A stretch of DNA of 64,000 nt from Basidiobolus meristosporus CBS 931.73 (GCA_002104905.1 MCFE01000476.1:1-64000), one strand, 5' to 3'. Shown: positions 42,628 to 54,440, counted from the first letter of the stretch. A program made the numbers and translations. Notes: generated by a model from the letters alone, not told the origin.

Positions 42628-43977
42628 GGTTAAGGGGATTAAGCTTGCTATATCTTGGGTTGCTACTTTGCTCTGGTACTGTGTCTCTATTCTTGAGAAA
42701 GACTGCCTGGTCTACTTGAAGTTAAAAAAGACGGAAAAGTACTGCTGCTGTAAAGAACTGTTAAGTGAGATATATTGCATTAGAGTGGGGGCTTTGCCCT
42801 TTAAGAAGACCCCTAGAGAAGTAAAAGTTCATATGCTAAGGAGGTTATAGTTAGACAAATTCCAACTTATGCAATGTGTAGAGAGATGAAGCTCTGAAGA
42901 AATGAGCTATCCCAGCAAGGAGTCCAGATCAATAAGGGGCACTGTAGATAATATGTATATCCATGCTATGATCCCTATTATTGCAGCATAGAGGAGCTAT
43001 GTTCATAACTTATATATACCTGTATCTTGATGATATTATTTCAGTCATGCAAGTACATGCATTCCTGTAGCAAACTTGCACAAGTCTGTAGCCACATCAA
43101 ATGAAATGATACACAAGCACATTGAAGCTACCTGCAGCCCTAGTTTGGAGTGGTATTTGTGATATACCAGTGGTACTATTGGTAGTACCAATGATCCTGA
43201 GGCTCTATGGGACACTTATTGAACTAGCTGCATGTCTACATTAGGTACTAGAAACAGTGGCAGGAGATACATCCAGAGACTTCTCAATATGAATTACTAC
43301 TGTCATCAAGAAAAGTGCTGATGGGGATTGTGACCAAGGTAAATGCAAATAGTCTTTATATACACTGTAGGATATTACATCAAATACTACTGAGGTATGT
43401 ACTAGTTGTCTTACACCAGTACACATATCACCAGGCATATAGTGCTTGCTGATCATTTATGTAAACATGAATGAGATGTTAATCTTGCAATTATAATCAT
43501 ATCAGGCTACTTGCAGCTCCCAGTTACAGACCACAAGAAAGTAATGGTATGTGCCATCAAAATGCTGAGAAAAGTGGCTTTTCAAGGAGTTTAATTTGTT
43601 CAAATCCAATCAAGCCTGTGAAAAGGGATAACTGACTTAAATGGATAACCTATTAGAATGAAACATCTTAGATTCAAACTTCTCTGGACACAGGAGGCTT
43701 CTGAATGCTCCCAAGGATCAACAACCTGTGGATATGCTACCTGCATGATCCAGATCAAGATCATCAAGAAAAACTCAGCAGTCTGCTTCTTCAAGACCAG
43801 ATACTGGGCAAAGAAACTATCAGGAAGCACTCAGTTTCCAAACAGAGGTAGGTGATGCCTAAGCCAGATTAGGATTGTCCAGTATTCTATATAAACCAGT
43901 AGTCCTACTACACAAGGATAATGAGCAGTCATGCTATGGAAAGCAGCAGAGCAGTCCAGGGAAAACTACATATTTGG
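42628..43977 (+). other. Probable copia-2 internal remnant, mostly unassigned
   Basis: Follows a copia-2 LTR. A broken plus-strand frame near 43150-43290 contains PEALWDTY and MSTLGTRN, which loosely resembles the middle of a copia Gag, but no zinc knuckle or protease is recognisable. The rest, to the L repeat at 43978, has no supported gene. Confidence 0.35.
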
Positions 43978-45078
43978 TGCAGAGAAGTCACAATGATACC
44001 CACTGACAGATGTGCTAATTCCCATATTTTATACTTCCCTATTTTTCTACTACCCTTATTTTAGTATTATCCCATTTGTCCTACTTGATCAGTACTATCC
44101 CATAAGCTGGTTGACTCTCATCACTGCTTACCTTATGGCATACATTATCCCTTACTTTATGTAAGATTACTTAATGTAAGTGCTTCTATATTAGGCAGGT
44201 ACCTGTGCTAGTACCTATGACACATGACCCAACTATGTCACCATCACTATCTTTTTCGCACCATATATGGTATCCCTTTGTTACACAGGTTTCAGGAAGC
44301 TAATTCCTGGTTAGTTGGCTATGTTGTGCCTGTTAGAACATTCCAGCATCTACTCAGAATGTTCTTAGCTCATTTTGATGTCATTAAGATTGCTATTTGA
44401 CTACCAGAGCCTTGTGGAACACCATGATTAGTAAGCACTTTGCCAGTGACCAAAGTATACAAGGGAGGTAATCCCTTAACAATTAATTATCATTGCTTTT
44501 ATCCTTATACCAACTTCTTGATTAGTGTAATCACTGCTACCAGCTGCTACCTGAACTTCAAATCCCAGACCTCAGGTCATTCCTAGGAAACTGAGCTGGC
44601 AGCCAACTGACCTTGGAGGCACTAGTTGTGAGGAATACTCATAATAGGCATCTTTGTATTTTATTCTTTCTCAAGTTTGTTCATGTACAGGTCAGGTTGC
44701 TTTTCTGCCTTTGTAACTATTGACAGCTGCTGCATTGTTATCAAGTCCCTGCTGGTGAAGTTTAGAGTTGTTTTGACTTTGGAAGCTTCAGTACATTGTC
44801 ATCTCAAAAGACACTGTACCCTGCAAATACTTTTGTTAAGATGCTAACTAAGTTTGAGATTGTGGTTCAATTGTCTTCCCTTGACACACTGGTGGCTTTA
44901 TTCCCCTTCACATTAGAGAAGAGCCAGAACCTAGGTATTCCTAACAAGCTTTTGCCGGTAATTATTGCACCCAGTAAACACACCACACATAAAACACTTG
45001 ATTAGTGTTTGACATATATCCAATATACTGGAGCAAAGCTACATCCCCACTTTGTTAATTATTGATTAATTTTGCTCA
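43978..45078 (-). repeat. Family L variant, copy L8, full length
   Basis: About 1.1 kb in reverse orientation: plus-strand start TGCAGAGAAGTCACAATG (mutated from TGTAGTGGGGTCACAG), end AATTTTGCTCA. It shares the longer 5' end with L7. Flanks TTTGG and GGTAA do not match. Confidence 0.7.
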
Positions 45079-45392
45079 GGTAAGAGGCAGCAGTAAGCCT
45101 GCAAGCACAGCTATCTAATAGTAGAGAGTATGCCTGAATATGCTCAGTATCTGAGAGCACTTGCTCTGATCAAGTGGCTGATGCTCATCTATACCTATTC
45201 TGTGATGAGATCAGAGTTCAGACTCCAAATAATCTGATCTGAAGTATCCAATCAACAGTATAGGCTTGTACTTGGTTATCATCCAACTTCTTCTGCTGTT
45301 ACTTGTGCTCAACTTTCTTTCCTGCTACTATACCCAAAAGCTTTCTTACCTCAAAGTGTATCTGCATCTTGATTCTCCAAAGTCTGTAGTCC
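45079..45392 (-). pseudogene. copia-3 gag fragment
   Basis: The minus strand encodes YRLWRIKMQIHFEVRKL, matching residues ~25-42 of the copia-3 Gag at 48179-48715, then a diverged continuation. The gypsy LTR at 45393 cuts it. Confidence 0.65.
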
Positions 45393-45760
45393 TGTTGCAA
45401 GTCTTTATAGAAGAATTGTAGAGGAACACAGAGTTTAGTTAGTATTGTATTCACTAAAACTTGACATGATTTTTATTACAGTTCCAGCAGCCCTTTATAT
45501 TCAACTTGCCAGATCAATTACTGACTAATTGAATTTCCAAATGTAATTTGTGGCTGACAACTTATTTGACTGTATCATCATCATCCAATTAGATCCAACT
45601 TACTATATCTATTTCTGTTTGTTAAGGATCTGCTGAATCTTCTGCTGACTAATGATACTGAGTTGATAGATAATACTGATATACTGATAGGCTAAGCATA
45701 AAGCTAATTGCTTGAACTAAAAACTGATCTACCTAAACATGTAAGCAGTACATCTTATCA
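45393..45760 (-). repeat. gypsy copy 1, 3' LTR
   Basis: 368 bp, plus-strand ends TGTTGCAAGTC and CATCTTATCA. Partner-like LTR at 55413-55779 (367 bp). A purine-rich AGTAGGGGAGAA (45761-45772, minus strand) adjoins it as the polypurine tract. Confidence 0.78.
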
Positions 45761-45772
45761 TTCTCCCCTACT

Positions 45773-46313
45773 AAAGTTGAGGGGGTTGTCCTGAATCTCT
45801 TTTCTTGTAATACCAATATATATAGCTCAGTATTGTCAGTAAGTCCTGAAAGCCTGAGTCTGTCTCTGTGAGCCAAATGTTCCAGATATTTCCTTTTTTG
45901 TCCACTAGTTGGTAAGTTGCAAAAAGACATTCTCTGATGGTCTTGAGTGGTCCCATCCATTGTGACTGGAACTTCTTCCAAGTGTTGTTTCTCATTAATA
46001 CCAAGTTCCCAACAGCCAATGCTTCTGGTGATATAGTCTTATCAATTCTCTGCTTAGTCTTTTCTACACTTTGAGATACTGTGGCCTGTGCCTCTTGACA
46101 TCTTTATTCCAATTGCTGATGTCTACTTGACTGACTGAGCTCATCTTCTAAGGCATCTGTTAGCTTTGGTTGTGTGAGATATCCTGTAATCCTTGGTTTA
46201 CATTCATCCAATAAGTAAAATGGCAATTATTGGGTGGTGTTGTGCACTCTGACTCTGAGGGCAAAAAGTGCTTGGTCTATACACTCCTCCCATCTACTGA
46301 GAGCTCCATTTGC
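45773..46313 (-). pseudogene. gypsy integrase C-terminal region
   Basis: The open part (to 46019) reads AVGNLVLMRNNTWKKFQSQW and MGPLKTIRECLFATYQL, the GPY/F-like region at the integrase C-terminus of gypsy elements. No chromodomain is evident. 46020-46313 carries the preceding coiled segment with a stop. Confidence 0.68.
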
Positions 46314-46769
46314 TTATGTAGTTAGCATTATTGCAAATAATTCATATAACTGCTCAGTGACTCCATTAATTCTAGCCTGATATGCCAAGGTTTTCAAAAG
46401 CTTGATCTGCTGCACTTCCAGGTACACTTCCAATGCCTTTGCCATATGGTATGCTTCTGTACCAGATGTAATTTCTACAGGGCATCCAAGCTTCATATGG
46501 ATCTTGCGGTAGAAGAAACTTGCAGCTTCTTGTTCACTGACTACAGGTAGAGCTTTGGCTACTGGCCATTTAGTGGCATGGTCAATTGCTACTAGGGTCC
46601 ATGGATTGCATTTCCTGGTGGTTGGTAGTCTTCTTGAAGAGTCAATCCCCCATCTCTCAAATGGTCTCACAGGCTCCAGCAGAAGGAGTTTGGTGTTTCT
46701 TTGTGGTTGGCCTTGGTTGATTTGGCAATATGGGCTTTTTTTCACTTGCTTCTCAATATCTTGTTTCAT
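46314..46769 (-). pseudogene. gypsy integrase core
   Basis: About 150 residues: RPFERWGIDSSRRLPTT with the first catalytic Asp, TLVAIDHATKWPVAKALP, then EITSGTEAYH where functional gypsy integrases have Ser-Asp-Arg/Asn-Gly, so the second catalytic Asp is lost. INGVTEQLYE keeps the Glu. Inactive. Confidence 0.78.
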
Positions 46770-46832
46770 TCTGGGCTATCATGCTCTAGCATTTACCAGG
46801 CTATAGGTTACTACAATTCCAAGATGTCCATA

Positions 46833-47435
46833 TCAATTGCATAGCTTATGTATTAAAACCAGGCAAGCACCAAAAGGGCAATAGGCAAAGGGTCTTCCAT
46901 TAACAATCTGGTACAGTATTTCATTCTGTACTACAAATTTGCTGGCTATGTCCCTGATTTTTCTTTTGATCTCTTCATCCACCTGATTAGGAGTGCCTTG
47001 GGCCTCCAAGTACTTTGGCAATAATCTAGGCCAATCTGAGTCATACACTAAGCTGAATTGTGCAACTTGTGCTGGTCTTGATAAGACATCAGCAACTGTG
47101 TTGTTCTTCTCACAGCAGAAGGCAATATCCAAGTCAAATTGTTGGGTGTATTCATTTAATCTTGTCATTTTTCTGCATAGTACTTTCTGAGTAAATATGT
47201 ACCTGAATGAGATGTGACCAGCTTTCAGAGTGCACTTCAGTCCCTCTATATAGCATCTCCAGATCTTCAAGCAGTGTATTATTGCAAATATCTCCTTCCC
47301 ATGTGCTTGGTAGTTCTGTTTTGCTGTGATCCAATTCCTCGATTCAGCAGCAACTGAATAGGGCTTTCCTTCATGTTTTTGGCTCAGTATTCCATCAATT
47401 GCATCCACTGAATCATCTGTGCACAGAGTAACCAT
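46833..47435 (-). pseudogene. gypsy RNase H and integrase zinc-finger start
   Basis: 200 codons. LCTDDSVDAIDGILSQKHEG holds the first RNase H acidic residues; GKEIFAIIHCLKIWR the Glu helix; KAGHISFRYI stands where Thr-Asp-His is expected, so that Asp is lost. NNTVADVLSRPAQ ends RNase H. It continues into the region before the HHCC finger and stops at 46833. RNase H would remove template RNA during reverse transcription. Confidence 0.8.
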
Positions 47436-47774
47436 TGTTATAAAGTCTGGAATTCTTAGGCTTGGCAGCTTAGCAGGTTTATTCTTGAGTGTTGGAAAGA
47501 CAGACTCACAGGCTATGTCCCACTTTAAGGTGTTGTCTTTCTTGAGGATATCAGTTTAAGAGGCCATAGTACTGACTAAGGACCTGACAAATCTCCAATA
47601 ATAGAAACTATACCAGGGAAGGATCTCAGTCCTGATATGCAATGGGGCTGCTACAGATTCTTGATGACTTTAACCTTCATGGGGTCTAAGGTCATTCTTA
47701 TGCAAGTCGCTATGTGACTCAGGTACTCAACATGTTCCTTCAAGAATTCACATTTTGCTAGCTTGCCAAATGGC
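47436..47774 (-). pseudogene. gypsy reverse transcriptase C-terminal piece, copy 1
   Basis: Broken frames matching the thumb and connection part seen intact at 57250-57480 (VEYLGH and IASI-like segments). Copia-3 starts inside the equivalent of LYGKLAKC. Confidence 0.65.
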
Positions 47775-48142
47775 TGTTGAAATATTGGACTATTTGGTAT
47801 CTTTCTGCAGCTAAAAATTTACTTAACAATTCTGGACTAGTCTTGGTCACTGTGGGACTAATTTACAGCTCTAACTTTGCCACTTTCTTCACATCTATGA
47901 TCTTATGATTTTCCCCTATAGTCAGGATTAAATTAGCACCAATACTAACTACTATGTACTAGCCCTGAAACTGTTATAGAATGCTCCTAAATATTGAGAA
48001 ACCTTCCTTACTTAGTGCTACAGCTGTATTACTTCTACAAAGGTATAAAGACTGAGCTTCTTTATTAATAAACAACAGTTCAGCTATTATCACTATTTCT
48101 TTATAAGTTCCTTATATCCAAATCACTTCTTAAATTGCAATA
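47775..48142 (+). repeat. copia-3 5' LTR
   Basis: 368 bp, TGTTGAAATATTGG...AATTGCAATA; the final CA is mutated to TA. A TATA-like TATAAAG at 48044-48050 may be the promoter. Confidence 0.85.
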
Positions 48143-48155
48143 GGTTATCTGCCCC
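48143..48155 (+). promoter_or_regulatory. copia-3 primer-binding site candidate
   Basis: GGTTATCTGCCCC, adjacent to the LTR. The first six bases match the copia-1 site, but the complement (GGGGCAGATAACC) does not fit initiator tRNA-Met exactly. Either a mutated iMet site or a different tRNA primes. Confidence 0.5.
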
Positions 48156-48178
48156 AATTGCCTGAATCTATTCTAAAG

Positions 48179-48715
48179 ATGACTTCTACCAGCAAACAGA
48201 TCAACACAAACAGCTTCCCTGTAAAGGAGAGGTTTGATGGAAAGAACTACAGACTTTGGAGAATCAAGATGCAGATCCACCTTGAGGAAAGGAAGCTTTG
48301 GATGATAGTAACAGGAAAAGAAGTTGAGCCCAAAGGAACAGTGGAAGAAGTGGAGAAGTTTCAAGAGAAGGAGAGAAAGACCTTTAATGCCATATGTATC
48401 AATGTGCAAGATTCCTTCATTGGACAAATCCATGCCTCAAATACTGCCAAAGCAGCATGGGAATCCTTAGAGAAGATCTTTAGGGCAAAGTCAGTATCAA
48501 GCAAGCTTTATTTGAAACAGAAGTTCTTCAACATGAGGAAAAAGCCAGATGATGACATGCTGCAACTCATTACCAAAATGGAGACACTTGCAGAAGAACT
48601 TTACAGGTTCAATGCTGGTGTAGATGATGAAGAAAGATACTCTGTCTGCTTTACAGCCTACCTGACAAGTATGAGCCACTCATACTTTCTCTTGAAAGCA
48701 GAGAAGACAACTTGA
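48179..48715 (+). pseudogene. copia-3 Gag N-terminal part
   Basis: Starts MTSTSKQINTNSFPVKERF; an earlier in-frame ATG at 48158 lies just after the primer site. Copia Gag blocks are visible: GKNYRLWRIKMQIHLEERKL, ASNTAKAAWESLEKIF, LYLKQKFFNMRKKPDDDM. About 150 residues in, a one-base frameshift near 48660-48690 sends this frame to a stop; the true continuation (LESREDNLTLDYVKGKLL) is in the next frame from 48700. Confidence 0.82.
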
Positions 48716-49419
48716 CTTTAGACTATGTCAAAGGAAAACTTCTCCATGAAGAAATCAGTTGTAATGATCAAGCAGAGAAAATTGAAGATAATGCTTTATT
48801 CAGTTCAGAAAGGCACTCAGAAAAGAAAGGAAAACAACAAAACCAAAGAAAACCTAGTTGCTGCAACTTTTGTAAAAATACAGGACACTGGGCAAGAGAA
48901 TGCAAGAAGAAACAAGCAGACAATAAACAGAAACTAGAGCAGGCAAACCGTATAAATACTGATGCACAGTTATTTGTAACTATACAAGAGAGGGCAAGTA
49001 ACCACAGTAATGAATGGTATATTGACTCTGGAAAATCACAGCAAATTTGTGGTATAAAGGAGTGGTTCAGCAACTTAAAAGCTATTCCCATAAGAAAGGT
49101 TAATCTAGGAGATAACTCTGCTCCGGAAGCTACCTCAAGTGGGTCTATACACCTAAATATGGGCAATAGCTCAGGGGCAACTACAGCAAGACTCACCAAC
49201 ATACTCTATGTACCTGGAATAGCTAAGAACTTACTCTCAGTCAGTAAAGCAACTGCTCAGGGACCGAAATATGTCTTTACTAAGATGAGCTGCTCAATAT
49301 TGAGTGAGAATGGACAAAAATTAGCTCTGGGAATCAGAGAACACAATATATACAAGTTACAATGCAAGGTCATTGTACCTGAGTATGTCAACATTGCTGC
49401 AACTGATGAAACCAACTAG
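48712..49419 (+). pseudogene. copia-3 Gag zinc knuckle and protease
   Basis: About 235 codons. The zinc knuckle is CNFCKNTGHWARECK (C-x2-C-x4-H-x4-C), residues ~46-59. The protease site reads WYIDSGKSQQICG, where DSGA is usual, so Lys replaces Ala beside the catalytic Asp, probably damaging. YVPGIAKNLLSVSKATAQG is the post-protease block shared with copia-1. It ends at a TAG (49417-49419) just before the integrase WHWRLGHIS. Confidence 0.82.
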
Positions 49420-50685
49420 GAGACGTGGCATTGGAGGCTAGGGCACATTAGCAAACAGAAAATGAGCCAATTGGTGAAAAATCAGCTTGTTTTGGGCCTA
49501 AAATACTCAATTCCAATCAAATTGAATGTTTGTAAGGGATGTTCATATGGCAAACAAGCTAGGCATTGATTTAAAAGCTCAGAAGGCATCAATACCACCA
49601 AAATATTGGCTATTGTACACTCAGACATATGTGGCCCCATGAGAATACTGTCCTTTGGAGCCAAGAGATACTTTATGACATTTATTAGTGACAAAACAAG
49701 ATATACATGGGTGTAGTTCCTCAAAACAAAGGATGAAACTTTAGAGACGTTTAAGCACTTCTAGAACATGGCAGAAACACAAACTATGTGTGAATTGAAG
49801 GAACTACAAAGTGACAATGGAGGAGAATACTGCTCAAAGGAGTTTGCAAAATACTGCTTGTCTACTGGTATACTTCTACAGACCACAGCTCCTCATACTC
49901 CACAGCAAAATGGTGTAGCAGAACATGCAAATAGAATAATAGTAGAGATGGAAAGATCTGTGCTACATGATAAGGGAATGGATTACAAGTTCTGGGCTGA
50001 ATCTGTTGCTATTGCAGTATACATCAGAAACAGAGGCTCAACAACAGCACTGCGTGATTCTACACCCTTTGAAGCATATATAGGCAAAAAACCAGATCTC
50101 CAGCACCTCAAGATCTTTGGTAGTGATGTTATTTATCACATCCCTGACAAAAAACGCTCTAAGTTGGAACCAAAGAGTAGGAAAGGGATCTTTCTTGATT
50201 ATTGTGAAGATATTAAAGGGAATAGAGTGTATGACGGCAAAATTTGGAAGCTGATCAAAAGCAGGGATGCTGTATTTAAGGAGAATTCAGATCAGAAAGC
50301 CACAGAAATCATTGGTCAGCAGCCTGATAATGCAATCAACACTAATGAAGAAGATACGTACCAAATCCAGCCAGACATGAAAGATACTTCTACCAGTTCC
50401 CAATCAGTACAGATTATCCCAGTTAGGAGATCTACCAAAATAAGAGATGCCCCTGGATCCTGGTGGCAGACATACAATGATCATAAAGAAGCTTATATTG
50501 CCTTATGTGCAAATCCTCAGATTCTGGAAAAGTCAATGCAAAGTCCAGATGCTACTAAGTGGCAACAAGCCATGCAGGAGGAGTACCAATCACTTATCAA
50601 GGCAAAAACATGGGAACTGGTAGATTTACCAAATAGGAGAAAGCCAATAGGATGTAGATGGGTCTATAGGATCAAGTTAACCTGA
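49420..50685 (+). pseudogene. copia-3 integrase and linker
   Basis: The zinc finger WHWRLGHISKQKM and CKGCSYGKQARH, then HSDICGPM (first catalytic Asp), are interrupted by in-frame TGA/TAG codons near 49570, 49714 and 49762. From 49768 the frame is open for 305 codons: ELQSDNGGEYCSKEFAKYC (second Asp), PQQNGVAEHANR (Glu), the integrase tail, a linker, then TWELVDLPNRRKPIGCRW at the start of reverse transcriptase. All three catalytic residues persist, but stops prevent a full protein. Confidence 0.82.
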
Positions 50686-51500
50686 AATGGTGCCATTGAT
50701 AAGTACAAGGCTAGATTGGTGGCTAAAGGCTATTCATAGGTCCAGAGACTAGACTTTTAGGAAACATATGCTCCGGTTGCCAAGTTTAACCCTATTAGAA
50801 CAGTTCTAGCCCTGGCAGCTGTACATAGTCTAGATCTACACCAAATGGACATCAAAACAGCCTTTCTGAATGGGGACTTGCAAGAAACTATATATATGGA
50901 GCAACCAGAAGGCTTTACCAATCCAAAGGTACCCCATAAGGTGTGCAAACTTAGAAAATCACTGTATGGGCTTAAGCAGGCACCTAGAGCAAGGTTTAAC
51001 AAGATTGCCAGATATCTAGAGGAAATTGGGTTCTCTTGTAGCACTGCAGATCACAGTATATGTGAAACAGCTCAAAAGGGTGTGATCATCCTAGTTCTTT
51101 ATGTGGATGACCTAATTGTAGCTTCAAGTGACCAAGAGGCACTTAAACAGTCAAAATCAGATCTCTTCAGCAAGCTTGAGATGAAAGATCTTGGAAAATT
51201 GGGCTAATTTCTTGGAATTAAGGTCAAATTTGACATACCTACGCAACAATTGTGCTGAATCAGTCTACGTACAGCAGGGATATTCTTAGATGCTTCAAAA
51301 TGGAAAATAGCAAACCTGCAGCTACCCGTATGGACAATAACCTGAAATTAAGCAAATCTCAGCCAGTTATAGATGAAAACGGCTCAAATATGGACTAAAC
51401 CTTTCCTTATCAATCAGCGGTTGGTAGCCCAATGTACTTGATGGTGTCTACACGTCCAGATATTGCAGTGGCAGTTGGAATAGTCAGTCAACTCATGCAG
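50686..51500 (+). pseudogene. copia-3 reverse transcriptase
   Basis: Two stops follow GCRWVYRIKLT, then the frame is open at 50845-51207: MDIKTAFLNGDLQ, LYGLKQAPRA and LVLYVDDLIVASS with the active-site YVDD intact. After 51207 several stops occur. A copia-3 solo LTR enters at 51505. Confidence 0.8.
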
Positions 51501-51504
51501 AATT

Positions 51505-51873
51505 TGTTGCAATTTAAGAAGTGATTTGGATATAAGGAACTTATCAAGAAATAGTGATAATAGTTGAACTGTTGTTTATTCATAAAGAAGCTCAGTATTT
51601 ATACCTTTGTAGAAGTAATACAGCTGCAACACTAAGTAGGGAGGGTTTCTCAATATTCAGGAGCATTCTGTAACAGTTTCAGGGTTAGTACATAACGTTT
51701 GGTAATAGTGCTAATTTGATCCTGACTATAGGGGAATAATCATAAGATCATATATCTGGAGAAAGTGGCGAAGTTAAGGCAGTAAATGAGTCCTACAGTG
51801 ACTAAGACTAGCCTAGAATTGTTAAGTAAATTTTTAGCTGCTGAATGATACCAAATAGTCCAATATTTCAACA
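51505..51873 (-). repeat. copia-3 solo LTR inside copia-3
   Basis: 369 bp in reverse orientation, plus-strand TGTTGCAATTTAAG...ATATTTCAACA, with a perfect target duplication GAATT (51500-51504 and 51874-51878). Shows that copia-3 inserted into itself. Confidence 0.9.
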
Positions 51874-52440
51874 GAATTATGGATCAGATCAAATTGCACC
51901 AGTTAAGCAGATTTTCAGATATCTACAAGGTACCATAAATATGGTACACAAATACTCTGGAACAGCTAATAGGCAAATTTTTGATGGTTATAGTGATTCA
52001 GATTGGGGTAGGGATCTGATTGACAGATGCTCTACCATAGGCTATGTATTTCTTTATGCTGGAGCAGCTATTACTTGGAATTGCAAGAAACAACCAACTG
52101 TTGCCCTATCTACAACTGAAGCCAAATATATGGCTGCATGTCAAGCAACTAAGGAGGCTATATGGCTACAAAAATTATCCAAAGACTTAGGTTCTAATTC
52201 AGATGAACCAACATGTATTTACTAGGATAATCACAGTTGTATTTCATTAGCTAGAAATCCTACTAATCATGCCAGAACTAAGCACATTGATATAAAGCAT
52301 CACTTTGTGAGGGAAGCTGTAAAAAATAACTTAGTAGAGTAAGTGTACTGCCCAACTAACAAGATGGTGGCAGATATATTGACAAAGTACTAACTAGGCC
52401 ACAATTTGAGAACCTAAGAGAGTAATTAGGATTGAGAAAT
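51874..52440 (+). pseudogene. copia-3 RNase H
   Basis: Open at 51845-52225: QNYGSDQIAPVKQIFRYLQG, GYSDSDWGRDLIDRCS (first Asp), WNCKKQPTVALSTTEAKY (Glu replaced by Lys in the usual EAEY), then stops, RTKHIDIKHHF and a degraded C-terminus. The polypurine tract TTGAGGGGGAG (52449-52458) follows. Confidence 0.8.
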
Positions 52441-52458
52441 TATTTAGTTGAGGGGGAG

Positions 52459-52826
52459 TGTTGAAATATTGAACTATTTGGTATCATTCTGCAGCTAAAG
52501 ATTTACTTGACAATTCTGGACTAGTCTTGGTCACTGTGGGACTAATTTACAGCTCTAACTTTGCCACTTTCTTCACATCTATGATCTTATGATTTTCCCC
52601 TATAGTCAGGATTAAATTAGCACCAATACTAACTACTATGTACTAGCCCTGAAACTGTTATAGAATACTCCTAAAGAATGAGAAACCCTCCTTACTTAGT
52701 GTTACAGCTGTATTACTTCTACAAAGGTATAAAGACTGAGCTTCTTTACTAATAAGCAACAGTTCAACTATTATTGCTATTTCTTGATAAGTTCAATATA
52801 TCCAAATCACTTCTTAAATTGCAACA
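52459..52826 (+). repeat. copia-3 3' LTR
   Basis: 368 bp, TGTTGAAATATTG...AATTGCAACA. Confidence 0.88.
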
Positions 52827-53800
52827 TGCTTTGCCAAGTAAGCCTCCAATAGCTTGGTCATGAAGTTTGCTCTCTATTCAATAGAATCTCTTCAGGGCAT
52901 CCAAACCTCATAAAGATCTCTTGATCAATGAAACTGTCAACTGCTTGCTCACTGGCCACAGGTACCAGTTCAGCAATTCTCTGAGGTTGGCCTTGGTTGA
53001 TTTGCAATTTGGGCATATTTCACTAGCTTCTCAATATCTTGTTTCATTCTCTGCCACAATGTACTGGCTTTCACAAGGCTAAAGGTTCCTTTAATTCCAA
53101 GATATCATGTCCATTATGTAACTGATGTATAAAGCCCAGGCAAGCAACATAAGGATAATGGGCAATAAGCCTTCCATCAACAATTTGGTAGAATGTTTCA
53201 TCCTGTACTACAAATTTGCGGGCTTCATCCTGGATTATTTTTTGATCTGTTCATCTGCCTCATTATAAATGGCTTGGTTCTTGAAGTATTTGGGTAATAA
53301 GTTAGGCTGCTCTGATTCATGCACTCAGTTGAGTTGTGCAACTTATTCTAGTCTTGATAAAACATCAGCAACTGTTGTGTTTTTCCCTGGGCATTTGACT
53401 ATCTCAAAGTCAATTTGCTGCTTCATCTTGTCATTCTTCTGGATAATAGCTTTGTAGTAAATATATACTTGAGTGAGGTGTGATCAGTCTTCACAGTGGG
53501 CTTGACTCCTTCAATGTGGTATCTCCATGTCTTCAAGCAGTGCACTATGGCAAGCATCTTCTTCTCATGCACTGGATAGTCTTGCTCTGCTGAGCTCAAT
53601 TTCTTGTACTCAGAGGCACCTGAGTAGTTCTTTCCCTCATGTTCTTGGCTCAGTATTCCACCAATTGCATAATCTGAAGCATCTGTGCACAGAATAAACC
53701 CTTTTCTGAAGTCTGGGATTATTAAGCTTTGCAGCTGAGCAAGTTCATTTTTGAGAGTCTGTAAGACAATTGCACAGGCTAAGCTCCACTTTAAGGTGCT
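52827..53800 (-). pseudogene. gypsy copy 2 RNase H and integrase N-terminal region
   Basis: Broken frames: CTDASDYAIGGILSQEHEG near 53650 (RNase H, better preserved than copy 1), VKTDHTSLKYIYYKAII near 53470 with Thr-Asp-His intact, VADVLSRL near 53360, and RMKQDIEKLVKYAQI near 53020 in the integrase zinc-finger region. Confidence 0.7.
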
Positions 53801-54440
53801 ACCTTTCTTCAGATCTTAGTTGAAGGGCCTGCAATACTTGCAAAAGACTTAACAAATTTCCAATAATAGGAAACCATTCCAAGGAACAATCTGAGATCTA
53901 ATATGCTATGGGGTTGCTTTAGATTCTTGAAACTTTCACCCTTCTTGGGGCCTGAGGTCACTCCTGTGATGTTCACTATGTGTCCCAGGTACTCAACATG
54001 TTTCTCCAAGAATTCTCAATTTGCTAACTTGCCATACAGCTTGTTCTCTCTTAGCTTATGCAAGAGCTTTTCAATGTGTACCAAGTGTTCCTATTCTTTC
54101 TTGCTCTATAGTAATAGGTTGTCTAGGTAGATTACCACAAACTTGTCCATGTACTTATGGAAGACTGTTGCATCAAAGTCATGAATGTTGCAGGGGCATT
54201 GGTAAGGCCAAAACTCACTAGTAAGACTTGTAATACACATATCTGGTCCTGATGTGGACCAACAGATGTCTTCTCATTTCACCCTAAACTGGTTGTATCC
54301 TTAGTTGAGGTCAATCTTGCTGAATATGGTGACTGAATTGAGTTGGTTAAAAAGCTCATCAATCCAGAGCACTGGGTACTTATTTTTTGCGGTAACTGAG
54401 TTGAGGGCTCTGTAGTCAATGTACATCCAGAGTGTTCCAT
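53801..54440 (-). pseudogene. gypsy copy 2 reverse transcriptase
   Basis: Shows [25 protein letters not shown] and then VVIYLDNLLL, where the active site YLDD has become YLDN: the second Asp is lost by a G-to-A type change. An open frame at 53809-54009 carries the thumb (HVEYLGHIVNITGVTSGP, LRLFLGMVSYYWKFV). Stops interrupt the palm. Confidence 0.75.

Larger units (their letters stand above)
45393..47774 (-). mobile_element. Ty3/gypsy element, copy 1, 3' half
   Basis: From its 3' LTR (45393-45760) through integrase, RNase H and the end of reverse transcriptase to 47774, where copia-3 begins. Order in coding sense is reverse transcriptase, RNase H, integrase, LTR, which is diagnostic for Ty3/gypsy rather than copia. 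The sequence does not continue on the other side of copia-3. Confidence 0.82.
47775..52826 (+). mobile_element. copia-3 retrotransposon with both LTRs
   Basis: A 5.05 kb forward Ty1/copia element of a different family from copia-1: LTRs at 47775-48142 and 52459-52826 (368 bp each, very similar), primer site, gag, protease, integrase, reverse transcriptase, RNase H, polypurine tract. A solo LTR of its own family in reverse (51505-51873) interrupts the reverse transcriptase/RNase H boundary. The outer flanks ATGGC and TGCTT are not a target duplication, and the gypsy sequence on the two sides is not contiguous, which points to recombination after insertion. Confidence 0.9.
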
